In this document: piece by piece, positions 15,073-21,115 of the stretch
Layout of the letters: every line of letters begins with the position of its first letter
Position numbering within the stretch: position 1 is the stretch's first letter
IMG/VR virus record: IMGVR_UViG_3300044825_001160
Span: 1-52,845 of that record
Strand: one strand, 5' to 3'
From: a virus
Length of the DNA: 52,845 nucleotides
Made by a program: the position numbers and the translations under genes
The notes under the pieces: model-generated
The model's input: the letters and a program-made list of their open reading frames with translations, nothing else
Told to the model about the DNA's origin: nothing
Database searches by the model: none

Positions 15073-15287
15073 AAGCCCCCTCATTTTTTCATTAACCCAG
15101 TTAGAGACAAACCCTGTTCCATAAGTCCAACTATTTTTCTGGAACGGCCGGAACGGCTGGAACAGCCCTTTACTAATTACCCTTAGTTTTCAATAAAATC
15201 AAACACTTACCTCTCCCCTGCCCAAATCCCTGCCCAAATCCCCCTAAATTCTCATTTTTTCGTTGTCTATCTTTCGTACCTAACCTC

Positions 15288-15318
15288 TTGCAATAAGTAC
15301 AGTATTGTGAGACAATAC
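15288..15318 (+). promoter_or_regulatory. Promoter overlapped by an operator-like palindrome
   Basis: TTGCAA (15288-15293) and GACAAT (15311-15316) are 17 bases apart; each matches the sigma-70 consensus at 4 of 6. The palindrome GTATTGT-GAG-ACAATAC (15302-15318) covers the spacer and the -10 box, the classic geometry of a repressor site that blocks polymerase. It would drive the GP88 operon starting at 15411. Confidence 0.55.
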
Positions 15319-15360
15319 GAAACATGGGGAAGCACCTAGTTACCGCTTCTCCTAGATAGC

Positions 15361-15381
15361 GTTCTGACACGGTGTCAGAAC
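15361..15381. repeat. Palindrome family, copy 4
   Basis: Perfect 10-base arms GTTCTGACAC and GTGTCAGAAC surround a single central base. It is preceded by TAGC and followed by GG. It starts 45 bases beyond the -10 box at 15311-15316 and ends 29 bases before the ATG at 15411. Confidence 0.95.
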
Positions 15382-15410
15382 GGAGTAATCATTCAGTAGG
15401 AGATACAGTC

Positions 15411-16121
15411 ATGCGATACCTCGCAATCGGCAACAACGCCAAGACCGTGAAGTCAGACCAAGGCGGCGAGTACCTCACCGCGATCATGTACCTCGCCCCC
15501 GCCGACACGGTGCCGGGCATCAATCTCTGCCCGATGGCAGAACTTGCCCAGTGCAAGGCTCCCTGCCTGTTCTCCGCAGGACGCGGCGCGTTCGCATCCG
15601 TTCAGGATGCCCGGGTTGCCAAGACGATTGAATTCCGCGACGACCGCGAGGCGTTCATGCTTCAGCTTGTGGCAGACATCCGCACGGCACGGCGCAAGGC
15701 AAACAGGCTCGGGGTCAAGTTGGCCGTGCGCTTGAATGGCACGTCGGACATTGCATGGGAGAACGTGATGTTCTGGTACGGGGACCGCTACCTGAACCTG
15801 ATGGAGCTTTTCCCTGATGTGCAATTCTACGACTACACCAAGCTCCCGGGCAGGAAAGTCCCTGCCAACTACCATCTGACCGTGAGCTACTCGGGCGCGA
15901 ACGCAGCCTATGCGAAGAAGACAAGCAAGACCCCGCACAACATCGCTGTGGTCTTCTCGGGCGCGCTCCCTGCCACCTACCTTGGCAGGCCTGTGATCAA
16001 TGGGGACAAGGACGACTTGCGCTTCCTCGACCCGGCAGGCGTGGTCGTCGGCCTCACAGCCAAGGGCAAGGCAAAGAAGGACACCTCGGGCTTCGTCATT
16101 CGTCTGCAGGAGGTTGCGTGA
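15411..16121 (+). CDS. GP88-family early protein, 236 aa
   Basis: The product starts MRYLAIGNNAKTVKSDQGGE. It shows the features I know from the phage 'gene product 88' family: a conserved Cys cluster near residue 40 (NLCPMAELAQCKAPCLFSAG), then AVRLNGTSDIAWENV, LFPDVQFYDYTKLPGR and YHLTVSYSG. The family is widespread in phages and of unknown biochemical role; the Cys residues may bind metal. I chose the ATG at 15411, which has AGGAG and the leader GGAGATACAGTC. Upstream in-frame starts fall inside the palindrome. It is the first gene of an operon of tiny coupled genes and is controlled by the promoter/operator at 15288-15381. Confidence 0.8.
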   Translation: MRYLAIGNNAKTVKSDQGGEYLTAIMYLAPADTVPGINLCPMAELAQCKAPCLFSAGRGAFASVQDARVAKTIEFRDDREAFMLQLVADIRTARRKANRLGVKLAVRLNGTSDIAWENVMFWYGDRYLNLMELFPDVQFYDYTKLPGRKVPANYHLTVSYSGANAAYAKKTSKTPHNIAVVFSGALPATYLGRPVINGDKDDLRFLDPAGVVVGLTAKGKAKKDTSGFVIRLQEVA

Positions 16122-16300
16122 TGAGCATGTCAGAGATCATCCAGAGCTATTACAAGCGTGGTTTCCGCCTCATCCACGAGGCCGAGCATGCGTACGAGGA
16201 CGGGCATGGTGTGGAGGTAGTGCTCCAGCGTCTTGGCACGCTGGTGTGCATTCGCGAGCCCCTGCAGGGTTACATCATCGTCGAGGAGGACTACGCGTGA
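16121..16300 (+). CDS. Small early protein, 59 aa
   Basis: The product starts MSMSEIIQSYYKRGFRLIHE and ends QGYIIVEEDYA. It is a mixed alpha/beta acidic peptide with no known family. The ATG overlaps the GP88 stop codon by one base, and a GGAGG site lies within the end of GP88, so translation is coupled. Possible host-takeover factor by position only. Confidence 0.7.
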   Translation: MSMSEIIQSYYKRGFRLIHEAEHAYEDGHGVEVVLQRLGTLVCIREPLQGYIIVEEDYA

Positions 16301-16383
16301 GCAGGACATATCACAACCGGAAGGACAACAAAAAGCGGCGTGCGCTCACGCGCAAGCTGCGCAACCGCAAGGAGAAAGTGTAA
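16297..16383 (+). CDS. Tiny basic peptide, 28 aa
   Basis: GTG at 16297 overlaps the preceding TGA (GTGA), and the stop overlaps the next ATG (TAATG). The peptide starts MSRTYHNRKDNKKRRAL and continues with Lys/Arg-rich sequence: well over a third of its residues are Arg or Lys. It could bind nucleic acid. Tight fusion on both sides argues that it is a real gene despite its size. Confidence 0.55.
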   Translation: MSRTYHNRKDNKKRRALTRKLRNRKEKV

Positions 16384-16556
16384 TGGACGCTAAATCTGAT
16401 GGTTTGGTGTGGTTCGTCAAAGGCGCAGAGGAAGAGGGGTGCTTTACCACAAAAACAGGGGCAGAGGCTTTCGCCCGCATGATGTTTCAAGACGAAGACC
16501 CAAGCACTCGCTATGCCCGCATCTACTACCGCAATCTTTGGAAATTGGAAGCATGA
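16383..16556 (+). CDS. Small early protein, 57 aa
   Basis: The product starts MDAKSDGLVWFVKGAEEEG and contains FTTKTGAEAFARMMFQDED and YARIYYRNLWKLEA. The pattern strand-helix-strand suggests a small alpha/beta fold. The start is coupled to the peptide upstream (TAATG). No family recognised. Confidence 0.65.
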   Translation: MDAKSDGLVWFVKGAEEEGCFTTKTGAEAFARMMFQDEDPSTRYARIYYRNLWKLEA

Positions 16557-16900
16557 GCAAGCACGGGGAACAGGACATGAGCTACAGAGACGTGAACTAC
16601 AACAAGATCGGCCTTGCACACAACCCGGAGCCGCCCGATCCCGGGCCGAGCGAGGAGGAGCGGATCGAGTACAAGTACAGCCAGATCCGGGACAGCGAGT
16701 GGCACATCGACCGGTGCTTTGAGGGTGATGAGAAGCTGGTAGCCCATCTTGCGCGCTTGCTCGCTCACTACCGTGAGCACCCGGGGGGAGACCTGCGCCC
16801 CATCGTGGACGCATTGAACGAGTGGCTGGACAGTGAACTGTGGGAGTACGCCAAGATCATCGTGTCTGAGCGTAACAAGCGTGGCGACTATGACTTCTAA
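16553..16900 (+). CDS. Unknown acidic early protein, 115 aa
   Basis: The start ATG at 16553 overlaps the previous stop (ATGA). The protein starts MSKHGEQDMSYRDVNYNKIG, has a Pro/Glu-rich linker (NPEPPDPGPSEEERIEYKYS), and then a helical C-terminal half (EKLVAHLARLLAHYREHPGG, DALNEWLDSELWEYAK). No family recognised. A second ATG (MSYRDV) with a GGA-type site lies 8 codons downstream and could also be used. Confidence 0.65.
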   Translation: MSKHGEQDMSYRDVNYNKIGLAHNPEPPDPGPSEEERIEYKYSQIRDSEWHIDRCFEGDEKLVAHLARLLAHYREHPGGDLRPIVDALNEWLDSELWEYAKIIVSERNKRGDYDF

Positions 16901-16910
16901 GGAGATTGAT

Positions 16911-17129
16911 ATGAGCGACTACAACACGACCAAGCACGCGAGCCGCTGCACCTACCTGCAGGACGGGGTCTACCCGCACTGCGACTGTGGCGTGCGTGAC
17001 CGGGGCATTGAGATGTTCGCCAAGGCGATGGGCGGGATCTCCATCGAGCAGGCAGAAGAGATGCTCTCGACCATCGACAGCGTGATGGGCAGGCTGTTCA
17101 CCGGCAGGGACAAAGAGGAGGAGGTGTGA
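16911..17129 (+). CDS. Small Cys/His-rich protein, 72 aa
   Basis: The product starts MSDYNTTKHASRCTYLQDG and continues VYPHCDCGVRDRG. Cys13, Cys23 and Cys25 with nearby His residues could form a zinc site. The rest is a short helical segment (SIEQAEEMLSTIDSVMGRLF). An AAGGAG ribosome site precedes the ATG. No known family. Confidence 0.65.
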   Translation: MSDYNTTKHASRCTYLQDGVYPHCDCGVRDRGIEMFAKAMGGISIEQAEEMLSTIDSVMGRLFTGRDKEEEV

Positions 17130-17332
17130 TGGAGATGAACGCATTCGCTGTCATTTGTATCGCTGTGGGTGGGTTCTTCGTTATCGACGGGGCGCGGGCG
17201 CTACTACTGGCGAGGGGGAGGCGGCGCATCACCGACCTGTCCTTCCGTAGCCCCGACCCTGCCTGTATGCGCCTTGGCGAACGGATGGAGCGGCAGGCGG
17301 ACTACGTGCGCCGAGTCGAGCGGCAGGGGTGA
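17129..17332 (+). CDS. Small membrane protein, 67 aa
   Basis: The N-terminal segment NAFAVICIAVGGFFVIDGA (about residues 4-22) is a single hydrophobic helix. It is followed by a basic region (LLLARGRRRITDL) and a soluble Arg-rich tail, so it probably sits in the inner membrane with the tail in the cytoplasm. The ATG overlaps the previous TGA by one base. The function is unknown; superinfection exclusion is one role known for such early membrane proteins, not shown here. It is the last gene before the next promoter. Confidence 0.65.
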   Translation: MEMNAFAVICIAVGGFFVIDGARALLLARGRRRITDLSFRSPDPACMRLGERMERQADYVRRVERQG

Positions 17333-17370
17333 GCGGGCTAGCTCGCTAGCTATCTTTCGTAAACAAATAC

Positions 17371-17399
17371 TGGACATACGAGAGACGATGGCCTACAAT
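17371..17399 (+). promoter_or_regulatory. Strong sigma-70-like promoter
   Basis: TGGACA (17371-17376) and TACAAT (17394-17399) each match consensus at 5 of 6 bases with an ideal 17-base spacer. It would start transcription near 17406. A small hairpin (TGGCAGT at 17408-17414 with ACTGCCA at 17424-17430) lies at the start of the transcript, followed by palindrome copy 5. It drives the DUF3150-MoxR-VWA module. Confidence 0.75.
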
Positions 17400-17441
17400 G
17401 GGAACCATGGCAGTTCGGTCTGGACTGCCAGTTGAGATAGC

Positions 17442-17462
17442 GTTCTGACACCGTGTCAGAAC
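17442..17462. repeat. Palindrome family, copy 5
   Basis: Perfect 10-base arms GTTCTGACAC and GTGTCAGAAC surround a single central base. It is preceded by TAGC and followed by GA. It begins 43 bases beyond the -10 box and ends 45 bases before the ATG at 17508. Confidence 0.95.
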
Positions 17463-17507
17463 GAGTGAGATCAAGTAACCAAGTTACACCACAAGTTGGA
17501 GATGATC

Positions 17508-18440
17508 ATGGACACAGCAATGACGTTGACTGCACCGGAACACATCACCTCGCTTCGCAGCGCGGCCATACTGGTGTGCGCCAAGGTGACCTCGACCACG
17601 GGGTCCAAGACTGACCGGGGCGAGGGGCTCGACCTCGCTGCCCGCCGGGGCGCGGAGAGCAACACCGTGGACGTGGTGAAGAAGCTTTTCGCCCGCTGCA
17701 CTGAGCACCGTGAGTTGCAGAACGTGCGCCAGACCGTGAACAACGGCATGAAGCGGTTCACGTTCGACTGGGCCGGGGACTGGCGCATGCTGCCCATGTC
17801 CCGCTATGCGGAGTTCATGGAGTGGTGGACTGAGGTGGTCAACCTGCACACGCTGCGCAAGCAGGCGTTCATCGAGGCGTACCCCTCCATCCGGGCAGAC
17901 GCAGCGTTCAGCTTGGGCGATCTGTTTGAGGAGGCGGACTTCCCCCCGGTGGAGCATGTGGCTGCCAAGTTCACGATCAACCTGTACAAGCAGGACGTGC
18001 CGACCGGGGACTTCCGCAATCAGATCGCTGAGGACTTGGCAGATGATCTGCACAAGCACTACGTGATCCAGACCCGGGAGTTGGTGCAGTCCATCGTGGA
18101 CGAGCAGATGGCGCAGTTCGTCTCGGTCATGCAGTCCATCGTGCACTGCTGCGGGTACGACACCAAGGAGAACAAGCAGGGCGAGACAGTCATCGTGCGC
18201 CGTCGCCTGCACGAGGGGACACTGCAGCGTGCGTTGGAGATGTGCGAGACCTTCCGGCGGTTCAACCCGGCAGGGTCCAGCGAGTTGGAGGCTGTGCGCG
18301 GTGAGTTGGAGCAGGTGCTGCGCTCGGTGGACAACATCGACACGCTGCGTGAGTCGGAGACCTTGCGCGCTCGGGTGAGCGGCGAGGTGGGTAGCATCCT
18401 CAGCAAGTTCAAGCTCGGTGGCTTGGGGGAGGGGGAGTAA
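17508..18440 (+). CDS. DUF3150-family protein, 310 aa
   Basis: The product starts MDTAMTLTAPEHITSLRSAA; I chose the ATG at 17508, 7 bases after GGAG. The N-terminal third (LRSAAILVCAKVTSTTGSKT, ESNTVDVVKKLF) and the long helical remainder match the character of DUF3150 proteins. These are known in phages and bacteria as neighbours of MoxR/CobS-type ATPases and VWA proteins; their biochemical role is unknown. The C-terminal half is coiled-coil-like (SELEAVRGELEQVLRSVDNI). It is the first gene after the 17371 promoter and the 17442 palindrome. Family assignment comes from sequence style plus the conserved neighbourhood. Confidence 0.7.
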   Translation: MDTAMTLTAPEHITSLRSAAILVCAKVTSTTGSKTDRGEGLDLAARRGAESNTVDVVKKLFARCTEHRELQNVRQTVNNGMKRFTFDWAGDWRMLPMSRYAEFMEWWTEVVNLHTLRKQAFIEAYPSIRADAAFSLGDLFEEADFPPVEHVAAKFTINLYKQDVPTGDFRNQIAEDLADDLHKHYVIQTRELVQSIVDEQMAQFVSVMQSIVHCCGYDTKENKQGETVIVRRRLHEGTLQRALEMCETFRRFNPAGSSELEAVRGELEQVLRSVDNIDTLRESETLRARVSGEVGSILSKFKLGGLGEGE

Positions 18441-18518
18441 CAGAAGGGGGTAACAGGGAATCAAACAGCAATTCATATTTCAGTTATCACAGTTACATCA
18501 CAGTAGAGGACTACACAC

Positions 18519-19613
18519 ATGACGACCAACAACTTCGCGACCAACATTGCCCCGCTCACCATCAGCGAGTGTGCGCGGCTGATCCGTACCGTGGGCGAGC
18601 ATGTCACGGTGTACATCGAGAGCGAGCCGGGCTGCGGCAAGTCCAGCATCCTCAAGGTCTTGGCCGAGCAGATGGGTGACGCCTACGAGTACGTCTACCT
18701 CGACTGCCCGACGCTGGGCGATGGCGACCTCGGGATGAACATCCCCAACCGGGAGACGGGGCAGTTGGAGTTCTTCGTCTCCAGCCTGCTGAAGCTCGAC
18801 GCGGGCAAGCCCGTGGTCATCATGGCGGACGAGGTGGCCAAGATGAGCAACCTGCTCAAGGTCATCATCACGCGTCTGTTCCTTGAGCGTGCCATCGGTG
18901 ATCGCGTCCTGCCTGCCGGGAGCATTGTCTTCGCTACGTCCAACCACGGGTCGGACGGCGTGGGCGATACGCTGCAGGCGCACATCGGCAACCGCATCAT
19001 GCGTGTTGAGATGGCCAAGCCAGATCACAAGTCATGGTGTGCATGGGCCGGTGAGCATGGCGTGAGCGCGCTCACCCGTGCGTGGGTGACGATGAAGCCC
19101 AAGGCACTGCACAGCTACCGCCACATCACGGCGGAGGAGTTGCGCGACAACGAGTTCATCTTCAACCCCAGCCGCCCGGTGACTACGTTCGTCTCGCCGC
19201 GCTCGCTGGAGAAGGCGGACGTGGTGGTGCGCAACCGTGACATCCTCGGTGACACGGTGACCAAGACGGCGCTCGCGGGTGTCGTCGGTGCTGCAGCAGC
19301 CGAGAGCATGGCGATGTTCTTCAAGCTGGAGAAGGACCTGCTCCCCATCTCGGCGATCCTGCGTGACCCGGAGGGCATTACGCTTCCCACGCAGGTGGGT
19401 GCGTTGCTCATGACGCTGTTCAACGCAGTCGACGAGTTGGAGACGCAGGACCAACTGGTCAAGTTCATGCGCTTCACGGCGCGGCTCGACAGTGAGGAGT
19501 TCCGGGCGGTGTTCTTCACCATGCTCTGCGAGTCCAAGCGTACGGCGCGCATGGCCATGCAGAACGCTGAGGTGAAGGCGTGGTACTTGGCCAACCACAA
19601 GCTGGTCTCGTGA
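18519..19613 (+). CDS. MoxR/CobS-like AAA+ ATPase, 364 aa
   Basis: The N-terminal AAA+ domain shows Walker A at residues 36-42 (EPGCGKS), Walker B at 99-105 (VVIMADE) and sensor 1 in FATSNHG (138-144). The segment DCPTLGDGDLGMNIPN between Walker A and Walker B is the MoxR/CobS style. The C-terminal half is helical (MAMFFKLEKDLLPISAIL, DSEEFRAVFFTMLCESKRTA). MoxR ATPases work with VWA-domain partners as remodelling chaperones or metal-insertion factors. The partner here is most likely the 19866 product. CobS annotation in phages should not be read as proof of cobalt chelation. Confidence 0.9.
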   Translation: MTTNNFATNIAPLTISECARLIRTVGEHVTVYIESEPGCGKSSILKVLAEQMGDAYEYVYLDCPTLGDGDLGMNIPNRETGQLEFFVSSLLKLDAGKPVVIMADEVAKMSNLLKVIITRLFLERAIGDRVLPAGSIVFATSNHGSDGVGDTLQAHIGNRIMRVEMAKPDHKSWCAWAGEHGVSALTRAWVTMKPKALHSYRHITAEELRDNEFIFNPSRPVTTFVSPRSLEKADVVVRNRDILGDTVTKTALAGVVGAAAAESMAMFFKLEKDLLPISAILRDPEGITLPTQVGALLMTLFNAVDELETQDQLVKFMRFTARLDSEEFRAVFFTMLCESKRTARMAMQNAEVKAWYLANHKLVS

Positions 19614-19623
19614 GGAGTCAGCC

Positions 19624-19863
19624 ATGGACAAGACCAAGACAGTACTTGTGGAGCGGTTTCCGAGGTGGCCAAAAAGCACGAGGAGGATAGTACTTGTAGA
19701 GATCAAGCAGACGTACGGGGTAGAGCGCATCTACCCCCGCAATGCGACGGCGGAACATTTCACAAGTTTAACTGGACAGAAAACGCTGAGCCGGGATACG
19801 CTCCGGATCGTGCGTGAGTTGGGCTTTGAAGTGCAGTTAGTTAAACAAGTCATGGAGTTTTGA
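19624..19863 (+). CDS. Small unknown protein in the MoxR module, 79 aa
   Basis: The product starts MDKTKTVLVERFPRWPKSTR and is basic in its first half, then helical (TLSRDTLRIVRELGFEVQLV). It lies between the ATPase and VWA genes, 10 bases after the ATPase stop. A GAGG site precedes the ATG. The region SRDTLRIVRELG could be a small DNA- or protein-binding helix pair. No family recognised. Confidence 0.6.
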   Translation: MDKTKTVLVERFPRWPKSTRRIVLVEIKQTYGVERIYPRNATAEHFTSLTGQKTLSRDTLRIVRELGFEVQLVKQVMEF

Positions 19864-19865
19864 TC

Positions 19866-21098
19866 ATGAGCGCAGCCATCGACATCAAGGCGCAAGCCGA
19901 GCTTCGCATCAAGCGGGCACACATCCGCCTGATGCGTCATGAACTGACCTACTACTACAGCGGTGTCATGCTGCTGGGTAACACGGTTGTGGACATGACC
20001 ACGCCCACGGCATGCACTGACGGGCTCAACGTGTGGTTCGGTGCAGACTTCATCATGTCACTGTCTGAGGCAGAGGTGGCCGGTGTTGTGCTGCACGAGC
20101 ACCTCCACAAGTTCCTGAAGCACCTGCCCCGCCACCGTGACCTGATGAAGGAGAACGGACGGCTGGCCAATGCAGCCATGGACTACGTGGACAACAGCAT
20201 CATCAAGGGGATCGAGCGTGCGACCAACGGCACACTGCTGGCGCTCCCTGCGTGCGGGCTGTATGACGAGACGTTCGACAACTGGTCGGTGCGTGAGATC
20301 TACAACTTCTTGAACAAGTGTGAGCAGCAGCCCCAAACGGGTGATGACGACAACAGCAGCGACAGCGTCAAGGACGGCAACGGCAAGTCATACCGTGTCT
20401 CCACGCAGGACGAGCATGACGTGGACGCAGTCGATGGGATGGACGCTGACCAGATCGAGGAGTTGGGTCAGCAGATCGACGACGCCATCCAGCAGTCAGC
20501 CCTGCTCGCCGGGTTGACGGGTGCCAAGCTGCCGCGTGCGATCACTGAGCTTCTGCAGCCAGAGGTTGACTGGGTTGCTGAGTTGCGTGAGTTCATGCAG
20601 TCCCATATCAAGGGCAGCAGCGAGCACACATGGCGCAAGTTCAACCGCCGCCGCATCGTGGACGATCTGTATCGCCCGGGTACATACACCGAGCGGATGG
20701 GCCGTGTGCTTGTCGCCATCGACACGTCGGGCTCGATCAGCAACCAGCAGTTGGCGCGGTTCGGCGGGGAACTGGCATCAATCTGCGAGCAGTGCCGCCC
20801 GGACGAGATGCAGGTGTTGTGGTGGGATACGCAGGTGCATGGTATGCAGCAGTTCGATGAGTCGAGCTACGCCAACATCCGCACCATGCTGAAGCCCATG
20901 GGGTTCGGTGGTACTCGGGTCGGTTGTGTCAGTGACTACATCAAGTCCAACAACATCGACGCCGACTGCCTTGTGGTGTTCACAGATGGCTATGTCGAGT
21001 CACCGGTCGCGTGGGACATCACGCTGCCGACATTGTGGGTTGTGGTGGGCAACGAGTCATTCGTTCCGCCGCGTGGCGTCAAAGTGAAGTTCAAGTAA
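19866..21098 (+). CDS. Metallopeptidase-like/VWA-domain protein (DUF2201 type), 410 aa
   Basis: The N-terminal part has a zinc-peptidase-like HEHLH at residues 77-81 inside VAGVVLHEHLHKFLKHL, as in the putative metallopeptidase domain of DUF2201 proteins. After an acidic linker (about 155-205, SSDSVKDGNG, DVDAVDGMDADQIEELGQQ), the C-terminal part is a VWA-like domain. It has an intact metal-ion site start, AIDTSGS (D286, S288, S290), and the later VFTDG. VWA proteins pair with MoxR ATPases, one of which is encoded two genes upstream. The ATG at 19866 has a GGAG site. The substrate is unknown. Both metal sites look intact, so it may be active. Confidence 0.85.
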   Translation: MSAAIDIKAQAELRIKRAHIRLMRHELTYYYSGVMLLGNTVVDMTTPTACTDGLNVWFGADFIMSLSEAEVAGVVLHEHLHKFLKHLPRHRDLMKENGRLANAAMDYVDNSIIKGIERATNGTLLALPACGLYDETFDNWSVREIYNFLNKCEQQPQTGDDDNSSDSVKDGNGKSYRVSTQDEHDVDAVDGMDADQIEELGQQIDDAIQQSALLAGLTGAKLPRAITELLQPEVDWVAELREFMQSHIKGSSEHTWRKFNRRRIVDDLYRPGTYTERMGRVLVAIDTSGSISNQQLARFGGELASICEQCRPDEMQVLWWDTQVHGMQQFDESSYANIRTMLKPMGFGGTRVGCVSDYIKSNNIDADCLVVFTDGYVESPVAWDITLPTLWVVVGNESFVPPRGVKVKFK

Positions 21099-21115
21099 TC
21101 AGTGAGGATACAGTG

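Larger units (their letters stand above)
14586..15164. repeat. GGAAC-motif cluster (iteron-like, origin candidate)
   Basis: TGTTCC or its complement occurs at 14586, 14704, 14749, 14862, 14870, 14922, 14982, 14990, 15115 and 15159. GGAACG or CGTTCC occurs at about 14723, 15141 and 15150. Both orientations are present, often as closely spaced pairs. The decamer CTTTACTAAT or its complement appears at 14710-14719, 14821-14830 and 15168-15177. Clusters of short repeats next to an AT-rich stretch are the usual build of iteron-type origins. The binding protein is unknown. Confidence 0.5.
14325..15287. other. Long non-coding, repeat-rich region
   Basis: This roughly 1-kb stretch between the leader genes and the GP88 gene holds no convincing gene. 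Open frames here lack ribosome sites and consist of low-complexity or repeat-derived sequence. It contains a duplicated 22-base module, two palindrome copies, several inverted repeats, about a dozen GGAAC motifs, three copies of CTTTACTAAT and an AT-only-like stretch. It is far more AT-rich in its second half than the flanking genes. These features fit a replication origin or a packaging/partition site better than coding DNA. Sub-elements are listed separately. Confidence 0.6.

Noticed and set aside
14739-15095. Plus-strand frame of 118 codons in the non-coding region
   Set aside because: It spans the long inverted repeat and the AT-rich stretch, has no ribosome site, and its sequence is dictated by the repeats.
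15173-15370. Minus-strand frame of 65 codons before the GP88 gene
   Set aside because: It starts inside the palindrome and crosses the promoter/operator. No ribosome site and no family resemblance.
17333-17360. Inverted repeat GCTAG/CTAGC after the small membrane protein gene as a terminator
   Set aside because: Only 5 bp of stem and no real T-run.
17484-18476. Minus-strand frame of 330 codons opposite DUF3150
   Set aside because: His/Leu/Arg-rich shadow. The opposite strand encodes a recognisable family with promoter and ribosome site.
18519-21098. CobS/CobT cobalt-chelatase interpretation
   Set aside because: The ATPase and VWA folds fit MoxR-VWA systems generally. No CobN-like or other cobalamin gene is present, so a vitamin B12 role is not supported.
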